A stretch of 41,405 nt of DNA from Planctomycetota bacterium (lineage in GTDB: Bacteria; Planctomycetota; UBA1135; UBA2386), in assembly GCA_020638695.1 (NCBI GenBank), contig JACKIB010000029.1:1-41405 (forward strand), in the 5' to 3' direction. How positions within the stretch are numbered: the stretch's first letter is position 1; the number at the start of each line of letters is the position of its first letter. The notes under the pieces were generated by a model. It worked only from the letters and a program-made list of their open reading frames with translations, was not told where the DNA came from and did no database searches. Both the position numbers and the translations under genes were made by a program. Positions 41,356 to 41,405 of this stretch are shown here, piece by piece.

Positions 41356-41405
41356 ATGAACACCCCGCTCCTCACCACCATGGCAGGCCTGTCGCTGGCC
41401 TGCGT
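41356..41405 (+). CDS. Start of an exported protein (3' part outside window)
   Basis: Only 16 complete codons are visible: 'MNTPLLTTMAGLSLAC', followed by a partial codon. This looks like the start of a signal peptide or a short lipoprotein signal (L-S-L-A-C). A well-spaced candidate promoter lies just upstream. No family can be named. Confidence 0.5.
   Translation, partial: MNTPLLTTMAGLSLAC

Overview
The window is high-GC DNA with tightly packed genes on both strands. I infer a Planctomycetota-like Gram-negative bacterium. The signs are a secreted beta-helix protein with an 'IDIGADE' motif, a PQQ-type propeller with a 'WPAFRGPHGDG' start, a membrane-anchored squalene-cyclase-like protein, many lipoproteins, LABN/ArnT-type lipid glycosylation genes and a REP-associated transposase. 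No 16S or ribosomal marker is present, so the phylum call is moderate. No rRNA, tRNA or CRISPR array was seen.

Layout. 1-6386 (minus): a truncated secreted beta-helix protein, then a compact envelope-glycan operon (GT2 > LABN > ArnT-like GT > GT9). 6532-13346: a rhomboid protease, a divergent SixA-Nudix fusion, two tandem purple-acid-phosphatase-like enzymes, a membrane-anchored unknown and a PQQ-like propeller. 13631-19291 (minus): three glycan genes (GT4, a GT2-like domain between coiled coils, and a large GT2 with a C-terminal beta-sandwich). 19418-28882 (mostly plus): a secreted protein, a MITE-like element, a cyclase-repeat protein, DUF2200, a coupled S15/S41 peptidase pair, a tandem duplicated repeat and a coupled receiver/kinase pair. 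28980-31928: a GT4 with the same C-terminal beta-sandwich, and citrate synthase. 31929-33553: a mobile region with a REP-type Y1 transposase between two long palindromes that share a core. 33554-41405: GT4, inositol-phosphate synthase, lipoproteins, a lipoprotein MsrA next to a second MITE, an SDR, a ChaN-like lipoprotein and the start of another exported protein.

Working together: at least eight glycosyltransferase-type genes in four places, plus lipid-glycosylation membrane proteins and inositol-phosphate synthase, point to surface glycan or glycolipid assembly. Exported hydrolases (metallophosphatases, S15, S41, rhomboid) and lipoproteins form a second theme.

The least ordinary content is non-coding: a roughly 180-bp hairpin-bearing repeat family with three copies at gene 3' ends, the transposase with its palindromes, two MITE-like elements (one parts the TolB-like gene from msrA, and the end of the other recurs over the msrA start codon), and a recurring TA(G/C)NCT promoter-like hexamer close to start codons. 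One such hexamer precedes a gene with no ATG, GTG or TTG start.
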